From Verrucomicrobiota bacterium (lineage in GTDB: Bacteria; Verrucomicrobiota; Verrucomicrobiia; Opitutales; Opitutaceae), in assembly GCA_023432225.1 (NCBI GenBank), contig JAEYUW010000012.1:15875-79874 (forward strand): 64,000 bases of DNA, given 5' to 3'. The number at the start of each line of letters is the position of its first letter. Within the stretch, counting starts at the first letter, position 1. Shown piece after piece: positions 15,567-25,900 of this stretch. Below the pieces are notes generated by a model that searched no databases, was not told the origin of the DNA, and was given only the letters and a program-made list of their open reading frames with translations. The translations under genes and the position numbers were made by a program.

Positions 15567-16232
15567 ATGAGCAACTTCTGGATCACTGTCACCGCGCTGG
15601 CCGGGTATTTACTCGGCGCGCTGCCGTTTGGCTACCTCGTGGCGAAAGCGCACGGCGTCGACATCTTCAAAGTCGGCAGCGGCAATCCCGGCGCGACGAA
15701 CGTCAAACGCGTCCTCGGCGCCAAGGCCGGCAACACCGTGCTCGCGCTCGACATGCTCAAGGGCGCGGTCGCGACCGCGTGGCCGCTGCTGCCGTTCGTC
15801 GATGAGGAACGCAAAGTCGTGCTCCAACTCATCGGCGTCGTTGCGGCCGTGATCGGACACGCGTTTTCCGTTTTCACGCGCTTCAAGGGCGGCAAGAGCG
15901 TTGCGACCGCCGCCGGCGGCTTGTTCGTGCTGATTCCGGTCGCCGGCCTCATCGCCGCCGCGACCTGGGTCGTGTCGTTTTACGCATTCCGCTACGTCTC
16001 GCTCGCTTCGATTCTCGCCGCGGCTGCAATCATCATCGCGAGTTGGGTGATGCATTACCACGTCGCTGTCGCCGTGATCACGACCGTGCTCGCGGCCTTC
16101 GTCATCATTCGCCATCACGAAAATATCCGCCGCCTCCTGAACGGCACGGAAAGTCGCTTCGGGAAAAAATCCGCCGCCACGCCGGCGCCGACTCGCGCGG
16201 ACCCGTCGAAAAAAGACGTCTCGCTCCTCTGA
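15567..16232 (+). CDS. plsY: Acyl-phosphate:glycerol-3-phosphate acyltransferase
   Basis: A 221-aa membrane enzyme that makes lysophosphatidate from acyl phosphate and glycerol-3-phosphate, the first step of phospholipid synthesis. The three family motifs are visible: GALPFGYLVAK (~16-26), GSGNPGATN (~38-46) and GHAFSVFTRFKGGKSVAT (~97-114). About five hydrophobic segments are present. The C-terminus has a short charged extension (KKSAATPAPTRADPSKKD). It sits between thrB and lysC without functional relation to them, so shared transcription is the likely link. Confidence 0.95.
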   Translation: MSNFWITVTALAGYLLGALPFGYLVAKAHGVDIFKVGSGNPGATNVKRVLGAKAGNTVLALDMLKGAVATAWPLLPFVDEERKVVLQLIGVVAAVIGHAFSVFTRFKGGKSVATAAGGLFVLIPVAGLIAAATWVVSFYAFRYVSLASILAAAAIIIASWVMHYHVAVAVITTVLAAFVIIRHHENIRRLLNGTESRFGKKSAATPAPTRADPSKKDVSLL

Positions 16233-16334
16233 CCACGCTTTTCGTGGTTCGGGAGTTGCGGCAGGTATGACGCATCGGCCCTGCTGGCCGCTTGCCAAGC
16301 CGCCGACCGCCGGGCCATCTAGCAATTTCTCGCC

Positions 16335-17555
16335 ATGGCTCTCATCGTTCAAAAATACGGCGGCACCTCCGTGGGTGACGTCGAGCGCATCAAGAACGTC
16401 GCCTCCCGCATCAAGATCACGCGCGACGCCGGCCATCAGGTCGTCGTCGTCGTGTCGGCTCGCGCGGGCGTGACGAACGAGTTGATCGCGCGCGCCAAAG
16501 CCGTGAATCCGCGCCCCGACACGCGCGAGATGGACATGCTGCTCGCCGTCGGCGAACAGGAGACGATCGCGCTGACCGCGATGGCGCTGCACGGTCTCGA
16601 AGTGCCGGCGGTTTCCTACACCGGTCCGCAGGCCGGCATCGTCACCGACCTCGTCCACACGAAGGCGAAGATCAAAAACATCATCCCGACCGCGCTGCGC
16701 AAGGACCTCGATGCGGGCAAAGTCATCATCGTCGCCGGCTTTCAGGGCCTGAACGAAAAAGGCCAGATCACGACGCTCGGTCGTGGCGGTTCCGATCTCA
16801 CCGCCATCGCGCTCGCCGCCGCGCTCCGCGCCGACAAGTGCGAGATCTACACCGACGTCGACGGCGTCTACACCGCCGATCCGCGCCACGTGCCGGAGGC
16901 GACGAAGCTCAACGAGATTTCCTACGACGAGATGCTCGAACTCGCCTCGCAGGGCTCGAAGGTCATGCAGTCGCGCTCCGTCGAGTTCGCCAAGAAATAC
17001 GGCGTCGTTTTCGAAGTCCGCTCCAGCTTTAACCACAACCCGGGAACCATCGTGAAAGAAGAAGTCGCTTACATGGAAAAGGTCGTCGTGCGCGGCGTCG
17101 CCGTCGACAAGGATCAGGCGAAGGTCGTCATCAGCAACCTGACCGACAAACCGGGCAACGCGGCCGCCGTCCTGCGCGCGCTCGCCGACTCCAGTATCAA
17201 CGTCGACATGATCGTGCAGACCGCCGCGCAGAACGGCGCGTGCAATCTCACCTTCACGGTGCCGAAGGACGACGCGCACAGCGCCGTGAAGGTCCTCCCG
17301 ACCGTCTTCAAGAAACTCGGCGGCGGCGAGGTCGCGGCTTACGACAACATCGCGAAACTCTCCGTCGTCGGTGTCGGTATGCGCACGCACGCCGGTGTCG
17401 CCGCGCAAATGCTCGAGGCGCTGGCCACGGCCGGCATCAACGTCGAGCTCATTGCCACTTCGGAGATCAAGGTGACGCTGGCCGTCCCACGCGATCGCGC
17501 CGACGACGCGCAGCGAGCCGTCCACACGGCGTTCGGCCTCGGGAAGAAGGAATAA
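16335..17555 (+). CDS. lysC: Aspartate kinase
   Basis: A 406-aa enzyme that phosphorylates aspartate, the first step toward lysine, threonine and methionine. The N-terminal KYGGTSVGDVERI is the kinase signature, followed by GFQGLNEKGQITTLGRGGSD (~137-156) and IYTDVDGVYTADPR (~170-183). Two ACT domains at the C-terminus (ISNLTDKPGNAAAVLRAL ~258 and VVGVGMRTHAGVAAQML ~338) predict feedback inhibition by lysine and/or threonine. The length matches the short, monofunctional alpha-type enzyme. No asd or hom gene is nearby. Confidence 0.95.
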   Translation: MALIVQKYGGTSVGDVERIKNVASRIKITRDAGHQVVVVVSARAGVTNELIARAKAVNPRPDTREMDMLLAVGEQETIALTAMALHGLEVPAVSYTGPQAGIVTDLVHTKAKIKNIIPTALRKDLDAGKVIIVAGFQGLNEKGQITTLGRGGSDLTAIALAAALRADKCEIYTDVDGVYTADPRHVPEATKLNEISYDEMLELASQGSKVMQSRSVEFAKKYGVVFEVRSSFNHNPGTIVKEEVAYMEKVVVRGVAVDKDQAKVVISNLTDKPGNAAAVLRALADSSINVDMIVQTAAQNGACNLTFTVPKDDAHSAVKVLPTVFKKLGGGEVAAYDNIAKLSVVGVGMRTHAGVAAQMLEALATAGINVELIATSEIKVTLAVPRDRADDAQRAVHTAFGLGKKE

Positions 17556-17760
17556 GCGCGGCTCATCAAAGGCGCAAAATGCCCAAAACATTTTTTGCGC
17601 CGTCGGTGTGCGCGCCGCGCCGTAGCAGGCGCGGTGACGAGGCTGTGCATCGTTTCGAGGTAGGTGGCGCGCTTGCCGCGCCACTGCTGCGATTAACGGA
17701 CAAGTTGCGCGCAAGCGCGCAACCCGCAAGGCTGCTGGCCTGACACGAAGGACACATCCC
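17556..17760. repeat. lysC-thrC spacer with three hairpins
   Basis: A 205-base spacer with no gene. It holds a terminator-like hairpin at 17571-17601 (GGCGCAAAA pairing with TTTTGCGCC), a hairpin at 17664-17684 (GTGGCGCG/CGCGCCAC, preceded by TAG as in other elements of this window) and a perfect 20-base palindrome at 17704-17723 (GTTGCGCGC/GCGCGCAAC). The last two resemble single arms of the palindromic element families. Confidence 0.7.
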
Positions 17761-19119
17761 ATGAAATTCGTCTCCACGCGCGGTCAGTCACCTGCGGTTT
17801 CGTTCACCGAAGCCGTGGCGCTCGGCCTCGCGCCCGACGGCGGACTCTACCTGCCGGAAGCGCTCCCCGATCTCTCTCCGCGACTGCGCGGCTGGAGCGA
17901 ACTGAGCTACGTCGATCTCTGCACCGAGTTCATGCGCGTCTTCGCGACCGACGTCCCGGAGGACGTGCTCGCGCGACTCGTGCGCCGTTCCTACGGCACG
18001 TTTTCGCACCCCGAGATCGCGCCACTGCGGCGGCTCGACGACAACCTCTACGTGCTCGAGCTCTTCCACGGGCCGACGCTCGCGTTCAAGGATTTCGCGC
18101 TGCAGCTCCTCGGCAATCTCTACGGCTGGCACTGCGAGCAAACCGGTCGCAGCATCAACGTCCTCGGCGCCACGTCTGGCGACACGGGAGCCGCGGCGAT
18201 CCACGGCCTGCTCGGCAAGCCGCACACCGCGATCTTCATTCTCTATCCCGACGGCCGCGTCTCGCCGTTGCAGGAACGCCAGATGGCGTGCACCGGTGCG
18301 GCCAACGTCTTTGCTCTCGCGCTCGATGGCACGTTCGATGATGCGCAACGGCTGCTGAAGGACGCGTTCGGTGACCGCGCGTTTGCGGATTCGCAGCGTC
18401 TCTCCGCGGTCAACTCGATCAACTTGGCGCGCGTGCTCGCGCAGTGCGTTTACCACCTCTATGCGTGGATGCGGCTGCCGGAGGCGCAGCGCGAGAACGT
18501 CGAGTTCGTCGTGCCGACGGGTAATTTCGGCAATGTGTTTGCCGGCTGGATGCTCGAGCGCATGGGCGTGCCGATCGCCGGCTTCAAGGTAGCGACGAAT
18601 CAGAATGACATCCTGCACCGGTTCTTCGCCACCGGTGAATACCGTGTCGGCGCCGTGCAACCAAGCCTCGCACCGTCGATGGACATCCAAGTCGCGTCGA
18701 ACTTCGAGCGCTGGCTCTATTACCATTTCGACGAAAATCCGGAGCAGGTTCGTGCGACGATGGACGAACTGAAGCGCACCGGCGCGACGCGTGTGCCGCA
18801 GTTCGATGCGCACGTGTTCAGTTCTTCGCGTGCGACTGACGTCGACATCACGGCGACGATCCAGCGCGTCTACGGTCGTTACCACTACGTGCTCGATCCG
18901 CACACCGCGTGTGGCTTTCAGGAGCTGAACCCCGCGCGCACGAGTGTCGTGCTCGCGACCGCGCACCCAGCGAAGTTTCCCGAAGCGCTCGTTGCGGCAA
19001 TCGATGTCGAGCCGACGCACCCGGTCCTCGAGGAGCTGAAGGCGAAGCCGCTCGTGAAACACGCGCTGCCAGTCGATCTCGCGCAGCTAAAGGACTTCAT
19101 CCGCGCGCACGGCGTGTGA
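17761..19119 (+). CDS. thrC: Threonine synthase
   Basis: A 452-aa pyridoxal-phosphate enzyme that converts O-phosphohomoserine to threonine. The PLP lysine is K110 in GPTLAFKDFALQL, the phosphate-binding block is GATSGDTGAAAIHGL (~138-152) and the long N-terminal domain (KFVSTRGQSPAVSFTEA) is that of the longer class of threonine synthases. VVPTGNFGNVFAGWML (~250-265) is also typical. It completes the branch started by lysC and thrB. Confidence 0.95.
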   Translation: MKFVSTRGQSPAVSFTEAVALGLAPDGGLYLPEALPDLSPRLRGWSELSYVDLCTEFMRVFATDVPEDVLARLVRRSYGTFSHPEIAPLRRLDDNLYVLELFHGPTLAFKDFALQLLGNLYGWHCEQTGRSINVLGATSGDTGAAAIHGLLGKPHTAIFILYPDGRVSPLQERQMACTGAANVFALALDGTFDDAQRLLKDAFGDRAFADSQRLSAVNSINLARVLAQCVYHLYAWMRLPEAQRENVEFVVPTGNFGNVFAGWMLERMGVPIAGFKVATNQNDILHRFFATGEYRVGAVQPSLAPSMDIQVASNFERWLYYHFDENPEQVRATMDELKRTGATRVPQFDAHVFSSSRATDVDITATIQRVYGRYHYVLDPHTACGFQELNPARTSVVLATAHPAKFPEALVAAIDVEPTHPVLEELKAKPLVKHALPVDLAQLKDFIRAHGV

Positions 19120-19138
19120 GGTGCGGCGGCAGCAACAA

Positions 19139-19205
19139 GTCGCGGGAGCTTCCAGCTCCCGTCTGTCCGAAACGTGGCGAGACGGGAGCTGGAAGCTCCC
19201 GCGAC
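19139..19205. repeat. Type H palindromic element with perfect 23-bp inverted arms
   Basis: The left arm starts GTCGCGGGAGCTTCCAGCTC (19139-19161) and the right arm (19183-19205) is its exact reverse complement. Each arm is itself a hairpin (GGGAGCT/AGCTCCC). It lies between thrC and the esterase gene. Confidence 0.85.
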
Positions 19206-19270
19206 CTTGGCGCGGTCGCGGCCGAGCTTTGCGTTGCGCCACCGTGCGCCGCGGCTAGCTTCGCTCGCTC

Positions 19271-21181
19271 ATGAATCTTTTCCACGCCGCCGGCCTGCTC
19301 GTCGCGGGTGCTTTCGGTTTCCTCGTTTCCCTCGCGCAAACGCTGCCGCTCACGCCGGATATCCCGGAAAAATTCACCGCGCCGACGGACGACTACGATT
19401 ACGTCAAGCGCGTCGAGATGATCCCGATGCGCGATGGCGTGAAACTCTACACGGTGATCGTGGTGCCGAAGGGCGCGAAAAGCGCGCCGATGCTTCTCTC
19501 CCGCACACCCTACGACGCCGCGAGTCGTGCCAGTCGCACGAAGTCTCCGCGCCTGCTCGCCACGCTCTCGCTCGCGGACGAAGTGTTCGCGGCCGACGGC
19601 TACATTCGCGTCTACCAGGATGTGCGCGGAAAAAATGGCTCCGAGGGCGATTACGTCATGACCCGCCCGGCGCGCGGACCGCTCAACAACAGTCAAGTCG
19701 ATCACACCACTGACGCGTGGGATACGATCGATTGGCTCGTGAAAAACGTGCCGGAGTCCAACGGGCGCGTCGGCATGCTCGGCTCGTCCTACGAAGGATT
19801 CACCGTCGTGATGGCGCTGCTCGATCCGCATCCCGCGCTGAAAGTTGCCGCACCGCAAAGCCCGATGATCGACGGCTGGATGGGCGACGACTGGTTTCAC
19901 TACGGCGCGTTTCGCCAGGTAAATTTTGACTACTTTTCCGGCCAGCTGACGAAGAAAGGGCGAGGGGAGCCGGCTGCGCGTGGCAGCGTCGACGATTATG
20001 ATTTTCTGCGGCGGCTCGGATCGGCGGGCGCGTTTGCGCGGCGCACCGGTGTCGATCAGTTGCCGTGGTGGAAGAAGATGGTCGAGCACCCGAGCTATGA
20101 TGCGTTCTGGCAGGAGCAGGCGCTCGACCGCTTGCTCGCGAAAGTCCCGCTGACGGTGCCGACGCTGTGGCTCTCCGGCCTCTGGGATCAGGAGGACATT
20201 TGGGGCGCCGTTCACGCGTATCCGGTGATGGAGGCAAAGGACACGGACAACACGAAGAACTTTCTCGTGCTCGGCCCGTGGTTTCACAGCCAGATCAACC
20301 GCGATGGTTCTGCGCTCGGACCGTTGCGCTGGGACGGCGATACGGCGCTCCACGTGCGGCGCGACATTCTCAAACCGTTCTTCGATCAATACCTAAAGGA
20401 CAACGCGCCGCGCGTGAACACGCCGCCCGTTTTTGTTTTCAACGCCGGTGAAAAGCGCTGGGAAAAATACGATCGCTGGCCGCTCGTCGGCGGAGACAGT
20501 GGCGTGCAGCCGACACCGCTTTATCTGCACGCGAATTCTGTGCTGAGCTTCACCGCGCCGTCTGACGCCGTGGCGGCGTTCGACGAATACGTCTCCGATC
20601 CTGCCAAACCGGTGCCGTATTTGCCGCGCCCCGTGAAGTTCAGCGATGGCGAAGCGTGGCGTCGCTGGCTCGTCACGGATCAACGTTTCGTCGCCGATCG
20701 TCCCGACGTGCTCGTCTATCAAACCGAGCCGTTGAGCGCACCGGTGCACATCGCGGGCGCGCCAGTGGTGCATCTGCTCGCGTCGACGAGCGGCACCGAC
20801 AGCGATTGGGTGGTGAAACTGATCGACGTCTTTCCCGACGAAGTGCCGCCGCAGCCGGAGTTCGGTGGCTACCAACTGCCGATTTCGCTCGAGATTTTCC
20901 GCGGGCGCTACCGCGAGAGCTTCGAAAAGGCGGCGCCGCTCGAAGCGGGCAAGGCGCTCACCTACACATTCGCACTGCCGCATGCGAACCACACGTTTCA
21001 ACGCGGCCACCGCATCATGGTGCAGATCCAGTCGACGCTGTTCCCGCTCTACGATCGCAATCCGCAGAAGTTTGTCCCGAACATTTTTCTGGCGCAGCCG
21101 GATGACTACACGAAGGCCACGCAGCGCATCTATCGCGGTGCGGCGAGCGGGACATTCATTAAGCTGCCGATCGTGAAATGA
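19271..21181 (+). CDS. CocE/NonD-family hydrolase (alpha-amino acid ester hydrolase-like)
   Basis: A 636-aa secreted serine hydrolase of the S15/CocE group, which includes cocaine esterase, alpha-amino acid ester hydrolases and glutaryl-7-ACA acylase. An N-terminal signal segment ends near residue 23 (LVSLAQTLPL). The alpha/beta-hydrolase part begins at RVEMIPMRDGVKLYT; the nucleophile is S173 in GSSYEGF. ALKVAAPQSPMIDGWMGDDWFHYG follows the pattern of AEH enzymes. The C-terminal X-Pro jelly-roll domain starts near 470 (LSAPVHIAGAPVVHLLAST). The natural substrate is unknown; peptide or ester hydrolysis in the periplasm is inferred. Confidence 0.9.
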   Translation: MNLFHAAGLLVAGAFGFLVSLAQTLPLTPDIPEKFTAPTDDYDYVKRVEMIPMRDGVKLYTVIVVPKGAKSAPMLLSRTPYDAASRASRTKSPRLLATLSLADEVFAADGYIRVYQDVRGKNGSEGDYVMTRPARGPLNNSQVDHTTDAWDTIDWLVKNVPESNGRVGMLGSSYEGFTVVMALLDPHPALKVAAPQSPMIDGWMGDDWFHYGAFRQVNFDYFSGQLTKKGRGEPAARGSVDDYDFLRRLGSAGAFARRTGVDQLPWWKKMVEHPSYDAFWQEQALDRLLAKVPLTVPTLWLSGLWDQEDIWGAVHAYPVMEAKDTDNTKNFLVLGPWFHSQINRDGSALGPLRWDGDTALHVRRDILKPFFDQYLKDNAPRVNTPPVFVFNAGEKRWEKYDRWPLVGGDSGVQPTPLYLHANSVLSFTAPSDAVAAFDEYVSDPAKPVPYLPRPVKFSDGEAWRRWLVTDQRFVADRPDVLVYQTEPLSAPVHIAGAPVVHLLASTSGTDSDWVVKLIDVFPDEVPPQPEFGGYQLPISLEIFRGRYRESFEKAAPLEAGKALTYTFALPHANHTFQRGHRIMVQIQSTLFPLYDRNPQKFVPNIFLAQPDDYTKATQRIYRGAASGTFIKLPIVK

Positions 21182-21211
21182 GAAACGAGCGTGGCTGATC
21201 GATCAGGCGCT

Positions 21212-22663
21212 TTACAGCAACGGAGCGAGTAGCCGGCTGAGTTCCTCGCCGAGAGTGGGGAAAAATCGCGGCGGACGTTTTGGCTCCGGCATCGGCTTGC
21301 AGTGGGCGAAGACGCCGCGCATCCACGCGGTCAGATGCGCCGTGTCTCTCGCGGAATAGGTCACCGCAGCGACTTCGAAGTTCACGAAAAGCGAGCGAAG
21401 GTCCATATTGGCCGAACCCCAGAGGCCGGCTTCGCCGTCGACGAGGATGGCTTTGGCGTGGTTCATCCCCGGGCCGTAGAGCAGCACGTGCACACCGGCT
21501 TGCTGCAGTTCACGCAGGTAATGTTTGCGCGCGAGATCAGTGATGCGGTGATTCGAGCGTCCGGGGACGACGAGCCGCACGTCGATGCCCGCGCGCGCTT
21601 GGACCATCAGTGAGCGCTGCAGGACTTCGTCGGGGATGTAGTAAGGCGTGACGATCCACACGCTGCGCTCGGCCTGCTGCACGAGGGAGAGGATGCCCTC
21701 GTAAAGTGGATCGCCGGGCACGTCCGGCCCGCTGGCGACGATTTGCAGTTCGCTGTCTCCGGCGGAGTGCGGCACGCCGGCGGGAATTTCGTCGTGCAGC
21801 ACCGCGATCGGCTGGCCGCTGGCGTAAGCCCAGTCCGCGAGGAAAATTTCTTCGAGCAGACTGACCGCCGGACCTTCCACGACCGCGCCAAAGTCGCGAA
21901 ACCGACGCTTCAGCGGCGTGGGCCCCATGTAGTCGTTCGCGAGATTGCGTCCGCCAATCACCGCGAGGCGGTGGTCAAAGACGGCAATTTTGCGGTGATT
22001 GCGCAGGTTCGCCGAGCCACGCGTCTGCAGCGGCAGCATCGGCATGAACGAAACGACTTCTCCGCCCGCCTGACGAATCGGGTCGCAGAAGGAGCCGTTG
22101 GTGAAGAAACAGCCGAGGGAATCCAGCAACAGGCGCACCTTCACGCCTTCGCGCGCGCGCTGCGCGAGCAGCTTCACCAGCCGGCGACCGACCACATCGC
22201 GGCCGAGGATGAAGGTCATGATATGGATCGTGTGCCTGGCTTCGAGGATCTGTCGTTCGAGTTGATGGAAGGCCTCTTCGCCCGACGCGACAAATTCGAT
22301 GCGGTTGCCACCGACGGGAGGACACGCGCCGTTGAGCGTGAGCACGCGCGCGGCAAAAGTTTTTGCAGCGGGGGAGGGCGGTGCTCCCGGCACGACCGGA
22401 CACAAGCGCGCCTTGGTCGCGGCGAGGCGCTTGAGCTTACGACCGCCGAAAAGGAGAAACAGCGGCACGCCGATATAGGGCACAAACGCGATCGCCAGCA
22501 GCCACGCAAACGTGTTGCCCGGTTGCTTGCGCTCGCTCATCAGGCGCGCGATGGCGAAGAACGCCAGCAGGAAGCCGAGCACGGTGAGCACGTGCGGCAA
22601 CACGCCGAAGATCCACGGATGCTGCTTCGCAGTGTCGACTGCTTGCTCGAGCGACGGGTCCAT
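21212..22663 (-). CDS. cls: Cardiolipin synthase (phospholipase D family)
   Basis: A 483-aa membrane phospholipid synthase joining two phosphatidylglycerols, or a related PLD transphosphatidylase. Two N-terminal membrane helices (~20-42 and ~52-72) precede the PLDc domains. The first HKD motif is NHRKIAVFDHRLAVIGGRN (~221) and the second is NHAKAILVDGEAGLWGSAN (~400). Length and order match Cls. The start at 22663 (MDPSLEQAV) is chosen for typical length; ATG at 22681 adds six residues. It is divergent from the first TonB receptor. Confidence 0.93.
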   Translation of the reverse strand: MDPSLEQAVDTAKQHPWIFGVLPHVLTVLGFLLAFFAIARLMSERKQPGNTFAWLLAIAFVPYIGVPLFLLFGGRKLKRLAATKARLCPVVPGAPPSPAAKTFAARVLTLNGACPPVGGNRIEFVASGEEAFHQLERQILEARHTIHIMTFILGRDVVGRRLVKLLAQRAREGVKVRLLLDSLGCFFTNGSFCDPIRQAGGEVVSFMPMLPLQTRGSANLRNHRKIAVFDHRLAVIGGRNLANDYMGPTPLKRRFRDFGAVVEGPAVSLLEEIFLADWAYASGQPIAVLHDEIPAGVPHSAGDSELQIVASGPDVPGDPLYEGILSLVQQAERSVWIVTPYYIPDEVLQRSLMVQARAGIDVRLVVPGRSNHRITDLARKHYLRELQQAGVHVLLYGPGMNHAKAILVDGEAGLWGSANMDLRSLFVNFEVAAVTYSARDTAHLTAWMRGVFAHCKPMPEPKRPPRFFPTLGEELSRLLAPLL

Positions 22664-22983
22664 CGCGGTGATTGAATGCATCTCCGCGCGACGATGCAAG
22701 CGGCCGCCGGCTACGCTGGTAGGGGCGAGGAGGGGCGAGCCGCGCGACGCGGTGCGGCGCAATTTCCGCGGGAGACAAGCCGGCCGGCCGCGGGACGAGG
22801 GCGGAGTTTAAAGCCGGGGTCTAGTGTTAGACTCGTGAAGGCTTTGCCGCGCGCCGGGATGAGATTACCCCAGTCTGCACCCCGACGCACCCCCGCGTCG
22901 CACCCCTCAACCCCTCGACACGCACGCGAGACTTTCCCCGTCTCTACGTGTTAATCAGCAACCGCAGACCTACGCTGTAAGGT
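22664..22983. other. 320-base divergent intergenic region upstream of the first TonB receptor
   Basis: It holds the promoters of cls (minus) and of the TonB receptor (plus). I see no gene. The cls-proximal half is very GC-rich; the half nearest the receptor is less so (GTGTTAATCAGC around 22949). A short inverted repeat GAGAC/GTCTC lies at about 22928-22944. No confident promoter boxes. Confidence 0.5.
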
Positions 22984-25900
22984 ATGAAAACCCCGACCAG
23001 AATCGCCTTGGCCGCCTTGTTCGCATCAGGTGGCTGGCAGCTCGGAGCGCAAACCGCCGCTCCTGCGAATACCAAGCCGCTCGAAGAAGAGGATACCGTC
23101 GTCCTTTCGCCCTTCGAAGTCCAAGTTCAAAAAGATAACGGCTACCAAGCCACTGAAACGCTCGCGGGCACGCGCATCCGCACCGAGCTGAAGGACGTTG
23201 GTGGCGCCCTTTCCGTCTATACGAAGGAATTCATGCGCGACATCGGCGCTACCGACAATGCGTCGCTGCTTCAATATACCACCAACGCGGAAGTGGCCGG
23301 CACGCGCGGCAGCTACGCGGGCCTGGGCAATGGCACGAGCATGGACGAGTCGGGCACGCTGCGTGCACCGGGTAGCGCCCAGCGCGTGCGTGGTCTGGCC
23401 TCGGCGGACAACACTCGCGACTTCTTCATCACGGACATCCCGTGGGATTCCTATAACGTCGACCGTATTGATATTCAGCGCGGCCCGAACGCCATTCTCT
23501 TCGGCTTGGGCAGTCCGGCCGGTATTGTGAATGCCACGACGCGCAATGCGGAGTTCCGCAACAAAGGCGAGCTCCAGTTCCGCGTCGGCTCTTATGGCAG
23601 CACGCGCAGTTCGGTCGACGTCAATCAGGAGATCATCAAAGACGTGCTCGCATTGCGGTTGGACGCGATGTGGAACGACGAGAAATACCAGCAGGAGCCG
23701 GCTTTCCAGGACGACCGCCGCTTCTACGCCGCGCTGCGCTTCGATCCGCAGCTCTTCAAGGACCGCACCTGGCACACGAGCCTCAAAGCCAAATATGAAA
23801 ATGGCGACATCAAGGCCAATCGCCCGCGCATCACGCCGCCCAACGACAGCATTACGCCGTGGTTCCGCGCCGTTAATACCTCCAGCCTCGACGGCGGTAT
23901 GGGCAAGCTCGCGATCAACAACGGCTACGAAGTCGGTGCAGCTCTCTCTGCGATCAATCCGTGGCTCAGCGGTGGCGGCATCGATCAACAACAACCCGCG
24001 TGGTTCATCGATGGCGTCACGAGCGCTCTCGATCGGATCTACGGCGGCTATGTCAACACCGGCGCCCGCAATGCGGACGGCACGGTTCGCGGCGTCAACG
24101 ACAGCTTGGTCGCACAACGTTATTCCCAGCCGTTCTTTGGTCTCACGAGCCTGAGCTCCTATGCCGGCATCGCGAATCTCCCCGGCGCCACCTACGGCCA
24201 GTATCGCACTGCCTCGCTGCTCGACCCGACGGTTTTCGATTTTTATAATAAACTGATCGATGGCCCGACGAAGAAGGAGTGGGAGAAGTGGAATGCCTAT
24301 AACATCGACCTGTCCCAGACCGCGTTCGATGACCGCTTGGGCGTCCAGCTCACCTACGACTATCAAAAATACAAGCGCGGCGGCCAGGCGCTGATCGGCA
24401 CCGCCGACTACAGCAGCCCGACGCTGACCATCGACATCCTGCGCAACTTCCAGGATCTCAACGCCAACTCCAACTTCGGCCGCCCCTACGTTCTCGGCGG
24501 TCCCGGTGGCGGCAACTCCTACGAGAGCGAGCGCAAATACACCCGCGGGTCTCTGTTCGGCGAGTTCCGCGCCCGTGACATCTTCGACAGTCCTTTCCTG
24601 GTCAAGCTGCTCGGCAAACACCGCTTCAACGGCGTCTACAGCGACGAAAAATATCTCGCTGAAACGCGCCGCTGGCAGATGTATGCCAACAACCGCGCTT
24701 GGGACAGCTACTGGACTCGCGTCGATGGCAACCTGAACGGCATCAACAACCGCGCTCCGGTCGCAGTCATTTACCTCGGGCCCTCCATCGCCAACCAGTC
24801 CACCGCCGCCGGCGCGAATATCCCCGGTATCGGCGCGCCCGTTGGTCTCGCGGACGGCAATCTCTATTATTTCGACGCGACGTGGAAGAACCCCACCGGC
24901 GTCAACTTCAACGACCCGTGGACCGTCCCGGCCAATCTCCAAGCGGTCTTCAATCAGAATGCGCTACCCTCCGGCCAGACCCAGTTCCTGCAAAACTCGA
25001 ATCCCGCCAACTACGTCGGCTGGACTACGAATTACCAGATGAACCTTCTCCGCTACAATGATGGCGAGAACTTGGGCCTGCTTCGCAACGCCTCGAAGAG
25101 CATGCGCACCACCAAGTCCTATGCCGGTTCATGGCAAGGTTTCCTCTGGAACGACGCGATCGTCCCGACGCTCGGCTGGCGCTACGACACCGTCAAAGGC
25201 CGCAACGTCACCGCCGCCTCGGTCGCGAGCAATCGCGCCATGCTGAACCTCAGCGAGAACGGCGCGGCCTCCTCCTTGCCCTACGCGCTGCCGAATGCCC
25301 CCACCGGCCTGAACAGCAACCAATCCTACTCGCTCTTCAAGGCCCACTCCACCTCGGGTGGCCTCGTCGTGCACCTCAACAAGATCCTCGAGCGCGATCT
25401 ACTGCCGATCAACGTCAGCCTTTCGTATAACAAATCGAGCAACTTCCAGGTCACGAACACGCGCCGCGATATCTACGGCAACGTGATCGGAAATCCGACC
25501 GGCGAGACGAAGGACTGGGGCGTCCTGCTCTCCACCAAGGACGGCAAATACTCCTTCCGCGTCGTCAAATATGAGACCGGCCTGAAGAACTCCGATACCC
25601 AACTCGACGCCAGCGGCCTCACCGGCACCATCAAGAACGGCCTGAACTGGCGCAACATCATGCTCTATCGCATGACCGGTTACGCCTGGTCCACCGTTAC
25701 CACCGGCAACAACATCCGCTTTGAGTGGACTCCGGCCTACGTGAACCAATACGGCCGCACCGTCTGGTCACAGGACAAGGTCAATGCCGGTCAGCCGGCG
25801 CCCGCTGGCTCGGTTCTCCAGACTGAAGCCCAGTCCATCGCGCAACGCGACGCTTCGATCCGCGCGTGGAACGACATCCAGAAATACCTCGCGGATAAGG

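Noticed and set aside
15609..17777. 722-codon minus-strand frame opposite plsY and lysC
   Set aside because: Spans two well-supported genes and their spacer; amino-acid pattern is that of a shadow frame.
23026..24942. 638-codon minus-strand frame opposite the first TonB receptor
   Set aside because: No domain, low-complexity Val/Ala/Glu pattern typical of antisense frames in GC-rich genes; the receptor on the plus strand is certain.
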